DNA of 64,000 nt. It comes from Epiperipatus broadwayi (Eukaryota > Onychophora > Udeonychophora > Euonychophora > Peripatidae). A program made the translations under genes and the position numbers. The stretch lies in the NCBI GenBank assembly GCA_028023455.1, contig JAQFVV010006221.1, positions 331,001-395,000 of the forward strand. Reading direction: 5' to 3'. The notes beneath the pieces were generated by a model. That model ran no database searches and had not been told where the DNA came from. It saw only the letters and a list, made by a program, of their open reading frames with translations. Of this stretch, positions 58,593-64,000 are shown in pieces (the stretch's first letter is position 1; the number at the start of each line of letters is the position of its first letter).

Positions 58593-58862
58593 TTAAAACA
58601 GGCAAAACTCTCCATACAGTAGTGCCACTCAGTGCAAGCTAGAGTAATCAATGGATTCCAAAAGGCTTGTGCACAAAATCCCTATCCAGTGCCTACTCAT
58701 CCAATACCCCCAGACTAGTTTCTAGCTTGTGGATTTTATCAGTGAGGAGTCTTGAATCTGAGAGCACTGCTGAGTGACACTACTGTATGGAGAGTTTTGA
58801 CTGTTTTAATAACAGTTATGAGCAAGCGTGAGAAATTGTGATCATGTGACGGTTAGTGGTTA
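58593..58862. repeat. Hammerhead repeat family A
   Basis: Inner ends CAAAACTCTCCATACAGTAG and complement, arm CAATGGATTCCAAAAGGC, minus-strand hammerhead, and right outer end GTGATCATGTGACGGTTAGTGG. Confidence 0.85.
58701..58755 (-). ncRNA. Hammerhead ribozyme type I, family 1
   Basis: Reverse strand: TCAAGACTCCTCA, CTGATAA (58742-58736; G8 changed to A), stem II with loop CACAA, GAAA (58722-58719), CTAGTC, TGGGGGTATTGG. Stem I pairs CCTCA with TGGGG. The G8 change should reduce activity. Confidence 0.58.
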
Positions 58863-60207
58863 TTTTATTAATTATTAAATTGGTGTTTGATTATTAAAGT
58901 ATAAGCTGGAATGCCAAAGAATTTAATTTAATCTACTGTAAATATTTTGTGTATATTTCTTACTATTAATATCTGCTATACAATCAATCCATTTATTCTT
59001 GAACACTATTTTAAGCATTTATCAATAATAAAAATTTTAGAGATTCCTTTGGTAATTATCACAGTGTCATGAACATATGCAAGTTTATTTATCCCTCTTC
59101 CCAGATATGGGGAAAAGATTCCAGGAATAAGGCCACAACCTCTCATGAGTGAATTAATGCACTAGAAAATAAAGCAGGAGGAAGAGAATATTCTTGGACA
59201 ACATCTTATGTAATCTGAATCATTGGTGAGGATCTTATGAAGTTTTTTTGTTTCCACTGATCTATTTTTTTATATGATTTATTAGTCCATGAATAAGTGT
59301 TGAGTTTTTTGGAATAGTATGTCTGACAGATAATGGTTAATATTATCAAAAGCATTTTTGAAATCAATCTTCTATGACCACACCTGACAGACTATTTTGT
59401 TCCACATGTTACAATTTCACGTCATACCAATATGGCATAATGAATGTGTCTTCCAGAGATAGAATAATGGACAGTCAGTAGTTGTTAAAAAGAACTTGTT
59501 AGCATGAATATTTACATCTGTTATAAGTCATAAATCATTAGTAGACTGATGTTATTACTGCTCTTCAATACTCCACAGTTAGTGAACTAAATTTTTTAAG
59601 TGATAAGCTTGTCAAATATTTTATAAGAAATAATTTTTTTGAAAATCCTATATTGTATGTTTTAGTTTGTCTATTTATATCTAAGTATATTATATTATTT
59701 TGTAGTTTGTCTATTTGGGCAATCACATTTTCAAGAGAAATCAAGAACGATTATTATCAGATTGATGATTAAAATATTTCCAAATTTTATTATCCACCTC
59801 ATTTTTAATTAGAATGTTACTATTTTGTTATTTTAGTGTATGAATTCTCTGATAATGAGATCTTATTTGGGGCATATTTTACAGTTATATGGACTAACTT
59901 ATTATATGACCCAATTATATTACTGAATTTTTGTGTCTGCATATATTAAACAACATTTAAAAAAGGACATTTAAAAAAGGACATTTAAAAAAGGAATATT
60001 ATTCCAATAGTTAAGTAACATTGTTACTGAATTTTGTTTTATTAATTGCTAATACATCAAAAGATAGTCAACTAAAGAATCTGATGAATTTTTGAATTTT
60101 AGACAAGAAAGTTTCTCACATGAAAGATTGCACATTTTATATTATTATTTGCAAAGAAATCAAGTCATATACCATTTGACTTAATTTAATAAACTTGTAT
60201 TACAAAT
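58863..60207. other. AT-rich sequence, no gene seen
   Basis: No coding match. It holds a short tandem repeat at 59953-59995. Confidence 0.5.
59953..59995. repeat. Short tandem repeat
   Basis: ACATTTAAAAAAGG occurs three times in a row. Confidence 0.85.
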
Positions 60208-60249
60208 GTAATATAATGAGCATGCCAATAGCTCATAGTAAGCTTTTCA

Positions 60250-60312
60250 GAATATCTCTATCCTCAGACTGGTTTCTAGCTCTGGATTTTGTCAGTGAGG
60301 CACTAGAATATT
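60250..60312 (-). ncRNA. Hammerhead-like ribozyme, family 1 (left arm)
   Basis: Reverse strand: AATATTCTAGTGCCTCA, CTGACAA (60295-60289; G8 lost), stem II AGAGC region, GAAA (60276-60273), CCAGTC, TGAGGATAGAGATATTC. Stem I pairs CCTCA/TGAGG and AATAT/ATATT as in the copy at 41.7 kb. Confidence 0.58.
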
Positions 60313-60356
60313 GATAAAAGTCAGAGCTAGAAACTGGTCTAAGGATAGGCATATTC
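60304..60356 (+). ncRNA. Hammerhead-like motif, family 1 (decayed, right arm)
   Basis: GAATATTGATAA replaces the normal approach to the first box; GAAA (60330-60333), CTGGTC and TAAGGATAGGCATATTC remain. The inner half of stem I has been deleted. Confidence 0.45.
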
Positions 60357-60403
60357 TGAAAAGCTTGTTAAGAGTTATTGGCATGCCCATTATATATCAT
60401 TAC

Positions 60404-62412
60404 TTGTCATTGTGAAATTTATGTCTTTTTGAATTTTTTTTTCATATTTATGTTTTAACTCATCATCTGGTTTGCAGAATTATTTTTGATGTGTTTTGTC
60501 TTCTTATATATATAAAATTGATTTGTCTTTCTTTTGTGAATGATTTTTTTCTCTTTCTCAGATGACATATTTAATATTCTAGAAGAGTTTGTTGATTTCT
60601 TTAACTTTAGTTTGACTATGGATGCAAATACTTTAATATAAAATTGAAATATTTTGATTTCTTGATTTGTTAAGTCTTTAGATTTACAATTAATAAAGTA
60701 AGTAGCATTAGATAAATGGTTATTAGATCACACAAACTCTTCTGTACTTTCCCCACTTTAATACCGAGTCATCATTGTTGCCAATATGAGACTCTGAGTT
60801 GATATTTTCTTTGATTTAAGACCATGATGGATCAAAGATCACAGGGAAGCTATGTCAAATTTTCCCAAAAAGACCACAGGTCATTTATTCATTGGACATT
60901 TGTTATGAAATATGATGTGGTTTGTAGTTCTTAAAATAGCCAGGTAGTCTCCTTTAGCACTGGGCATAGCAATCTATCAATCATGTTATATGTATGGTAT
61001 ATCTTAAACATGCCCCCCTCCCATTTTTAATAAAAATCAAAACTATTTATTTCTATGATTTTATTGCCTGTTTTAATCACTGCATATTTTAATTCAGTTT
61101 CCTAAAAACCATTTTGAGAGTAAAAGGAAGCATAATTGATTTTAGCAGTTAGACATACTTTATCTAAAGCCTCAACATAATCTAACAAACAAAAATTCTT
61201 CAGATTCTGTATTTATAGAGTTTAATAATAGAAAATATCAACATTTCAAGCATTCTTGCATTATTAAATGCTTTATGCCATTAGTTATCTAGTCTTGCAA
61301 ATGTTTTTTTTTTTGTTTTTGGACTTACACTAGTATGGCTAATCTGAGTGTTGTTTCTTCTTTATCTACTTTTTTATTATCATGGGAAACTGTGTGTAGC
61401 TTTGTTTGTCCATTAATATTGTTCAAAATTAATTCTTTGTGCAGATTCAATTTTTCTTTTTCAGATGTTTCTTAATTGTTGGTTGCAGCTTTTCATTGTC
61501 CATAATTATATCTTTGCTGATATAGTTATTATTTTTGGTTTTTATGTTTTTTCTGCTCTCTCTTTTTTCTTGTTAATATCACTATCTTTGAAATTAATAT
61601 ATTTTATTGGTTTTATCTTAGAATTGGTGTTTTTGACATTTATAAAATTTTCTGAAGATCAATGCATAAGTTAATGTATTTAATCAACGATTAAATTAAT
61701 ACAAAAAAATTAGCTTATATTTACAAGATTTAATAAATAGACTATTATTTATATAGTGCAGACTGCATATGTAATATTATAAAGAAGTAAAAATTATATA
61801 TAGTGCATACTACATATGTAATATTATAAAGAAGTAATTTGTAAAGCGCACAACCAGATGTTTGTTCCTTCTTTATAATATAAAGCCCAATTTAAATGAC
61901 AATTATTTCTAGTTATTTCCAAATCATACTAAAGTGGTGAAAGATTTTTAAGAAAGTAATGAATTTATTATCAGTCATGAAATATATCATAGAAATTGTG
62001 CAGTTGTATGATTAGGTTGATATCATTGTGATGTTGAAATTAAAAATATATCACATCACAGTTTACATATAGCAAAACATATTATGAAGCATTAGTGTGT
62101 GAAACATTATTTTAAAAGAAATGTCTTCAAAATTAAAGACTATTAGACAATGCATAAAGACAAAATTTAAGTTCTGTCCTAAATTCACAACTAATACACA
62201 AATTTGTGTAATGAAATGGTTAGCGACCACAATAAGCCCCTGCATACAAAAGTTCAAGGGGAAATTTGTTAAATTTGACTCTTGAGTTACAAGTCTATAT
62301 TTTTATACTAGAATTCAAATTTGAACTCTCCCATTTGACTGATATTTTTGGACTCCTAAACATGATTCTAATATAAATACTATTGAAATGGACAAACTAA
62401 GTGCATATATAT
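60404..62412. other. AT-rich sequence, no gene seen
   Basis: No coding match. A tandem duplication lies at 61750-61840. Confidence 0.5.
61750..61840. repeat. Tandem duplication, 47-bp period
   Basis: TATATAGTGCA...CATATGTAATATTATAAAG occurs twice with two differences. Confidence 0.8.
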
Positions 62413-62966
62413 ATTATAAATGAAATACCAAATTTAACGGTTTACAAACTATTATGCACAATCCTTAAAATCCGCAGAAGTTCTTTCGGTGAATTTCTTC
62501 AACCTGCCTCAACTGCCATTAAATTAAAAATCAAAAGTGGAAACAAACGTCATCACTTCAAATTCCACGAATCTCATATTTTAATGTTAGCAGCTTGTCG
62601 ATTTATTAAATGCATTTTATTCCTGTTTATAAAAATTGCCTCTTTAATTTTTCTTTTACAATGGTTTCTCTCTTCATGAAGAATTTTTACATTTTCAAAA
62701 TCAAACTTAAATTTATATTTACATGTTTTTTCGTGATCAAAGAAAACCGAAGGAGATATTAAATCACCATTATTTTTACTTTTTACACGCTTATATAACA
62801 ATTCATGCTCCTTCAATCTTTTCACAATATTGCACCTAGATTCACCTATATATGATAGCATACAATCACAAAAAATTTGATATATGACATTACTTTTCTG
62901 CTTGACAGGTATGCCATTCTTAGAATTATTGACTAATTTATTAATATTGTTTGGAACGGAATGAAA
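62413..62966 (-). pseudogene. Penelope-like GIY-YIG endonuclease, 3' fragment
   Basis: Minus strand, open 62574-62969 (131 residues). IYQIFCDCMLSYIGESRC is the GIY-YIG start with the two cysteines usual in Penelope-like elements; then KRLKEHE (catalytic R and H), and FDFENVKILHEERNHCKRKIKEA with the late E, and a final INRQ. This domain is the C-terminal end of Penelope polyproteins; the reverse transcriptase is absent, so the copy is 5'-truncated. The 3' flank 62413-62570 (GCCTCAACTGCC near 62510) is shared with the other copy. The frame is intact, but the element is not. Confidence 0.85.
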
Positions 62967-63441
62967 CATATATCATATATCAAATTTTTTGTGATTGTAT
63001 GCTATCACGTATAGGTGAATCTAGGTGCAGTATTAAGAAAAGATTGAAGGAGCATGAATTGTTATATAAGCGTGTAAAAATTAAAAATAATGGTGATTTA
63101 ATATCTCCTTCAGTTTTCTTTGATCATGAAAAAACATGTAAATATAAATTTAAATTTGATTTTGAAAATGTAAAAATTCTTCATGAAGAGAGAAACCATT
63201 GTAAAAGAAAAATTAAAGAAGCAATTTTTATAAACAGGAATAAAATGCATTTAATAAATAGACAAGCTGCTAACATTAAAATACGAGATTTGTGGAATTT
63301 GAAGTGATGACGTTTGCTTTTGATTTTTAATTTAATGGCAGTTGAGGCAGGTTGAAGAAATTCACCGAAAGTACTTCTGTGGATTTTAAGGATTGTGTAT
63401 AATAGTTTGTAAACCATTAAATTTATTATTTCATTTATAAT
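62967..63441 (+). pseudogene. Penelope-like GIY-YIG endonuclease, inverted 3' fragment
   Basis: Plus strand, open to 63307. It is almost identical to the minus-strand copy from IYQIFCDCMLS onward, but the YIG motif reads RIG, losing the conserved Tyr, and IVKRL is IKKRL. It extends four residues further (RDLWNLK). Truncated at its 5' side by about 80 bp relative to the other copy, with the two 5' ends meeting at about 62966. The head-to-head arrangement is common for Penelope-like insertions. Confidence 0.85.
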
Positions 63442-64000
63442 TACAATTTTGTTTTTAATTAATGGACATTTTATTTATTATATATATATTGTGCCCTTTT
63501 CTTTAGGTCTCAATAAATTTATTGTATCAATTTCTTAAAAAAAATTAAATTTAAGATGTATTCTTTTGGTATGATGACTATGGTATGCTGACAATCTTTT
63601 AAAAAAAACTTAATGTAAAATGAGAATATTTAATATATAAAACTCTGCTAAATATATTCAAAACAGTTAAATAAAGTTAAATATAAATGTATATGATTGG
63701 GAAAGCTGGCCATAATAAAATAGTGTATTAATAAGTCTTTGAATAAGTATTTAAAGCTGAATTTTAAAAGTAATAATCTATAATTAAATAAATAGTATAT
63801 TTTAAAATGAAAATTATATTTAATAATTGTATTTAAAAGTATTTATTTAAAAAAAATATTTGTGCTGGAGAAATGTATATTCAATTTTATGGTATCAAAA
63901 TTATTATTCTAAATTATATTATTATATTATTTCTTTAACATAATATTTGTTGCAATTAAACATTTAAAATATCCCAGACAGAATTTGATACAGGCTATGA
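63442..64000. other. AT-rich sequence, no gene seen
   Basis: Low-complexity AT-rich DNA with no feature recognised. Confidence 0.55.

Larger units (their letters stand above)
60208..60403. repeat. Hammerhead repeat family B, hairpin
   Basis: Arms of about 85 bp beginning TAATATAATGAGCATGCC with its complement at the right end, including AAGCTTTTCAGAATAT. Each arm carries a family 1 hammerhead, the right one decayed. Confidence 0.85.

Noticed and set aside
1-64000. CRISPR arrays, operons, ribosome binding sites
   Set aside because: The content is entirely animal-type repeats; no regularly spaced repeat-spacer structure or prokaryotic gene layout.

Overview
The window looks like intergenic or repeat-island DNA from an AT-rich invertebrate animal. 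The evidence is RTE-type and other APE-type LINEs, a Ty3/gypsy LTR element, Penelope-like GIY-YIG fragments, hAT and Merlin/ISXO2-like transposase remains, tRNA-derived SINEs and many type I hammerhead-like ribozyme motifs. I cannot name the phylum. I found no host protein-coding gene, rRNA or genuine tRNA gene, and no prokaryotic feature. Almost all long ORFs are transposon-derived.

Layout. 0.7-10 kb: a LINE fragment on the minus strand is split by a nearly intact 5.47 kb Ty3/gypsy element (3039-8511) with 98%-similar LTRs and a 5-bp target duplication; a decayed RTE LINE carrying a SINE follows. 10-13 kb: gag relics and a 0.6 kb foldback. 13.3-16.5 kb: a decayed Merlin-like DNA transposon with inverted termini, an N-terminal transposase remnant and a 5'-truncated RTE insertion. 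19-25.9 kb: SINEs, small hairpin repeats and a hAT (ZMYM1-like) pseudogene. 25,965-37,799: an 11.8 kb inverted-repeat element bounded by matching GG...CC termini and an 8-bp target duplication, holding three RTE copies whose mosaic similarity records a recombination event. 40-50 kb: hammerhead-bearing repeats, a large foldback at 45 kb, and a second (ZBED5-like) hAT pseudogene interrupted by a hammerhead repeat. 50.4-53.7 kb: the best-preserved RTE copy, full length but with several frameshifts. 54.6-60.4 kb: a cluster of hammerhead-bearing repeats of two unrelated families. 62.4-63.4 kb: two Penelope-like endonuclease ends arranged head to head.

The most notable signal is not protein coding. 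At least fourteen places, on both strands, show the order CTGATGA-like box, short stem II, GAAA box, minimal stem III, then a GTC or ATA cleavage triplet, with stem I arms that pair across the motif. They fall into two sequence families: family 1, GUC triplet, and family 2, AUA triplet. Several sit in inverted or direct pairs. Type I hammerheads are known from Penelope-like elements and metazoan retrozymes, so the Penelope remains in the same window give a plausible mobilising partner. That link is inference.
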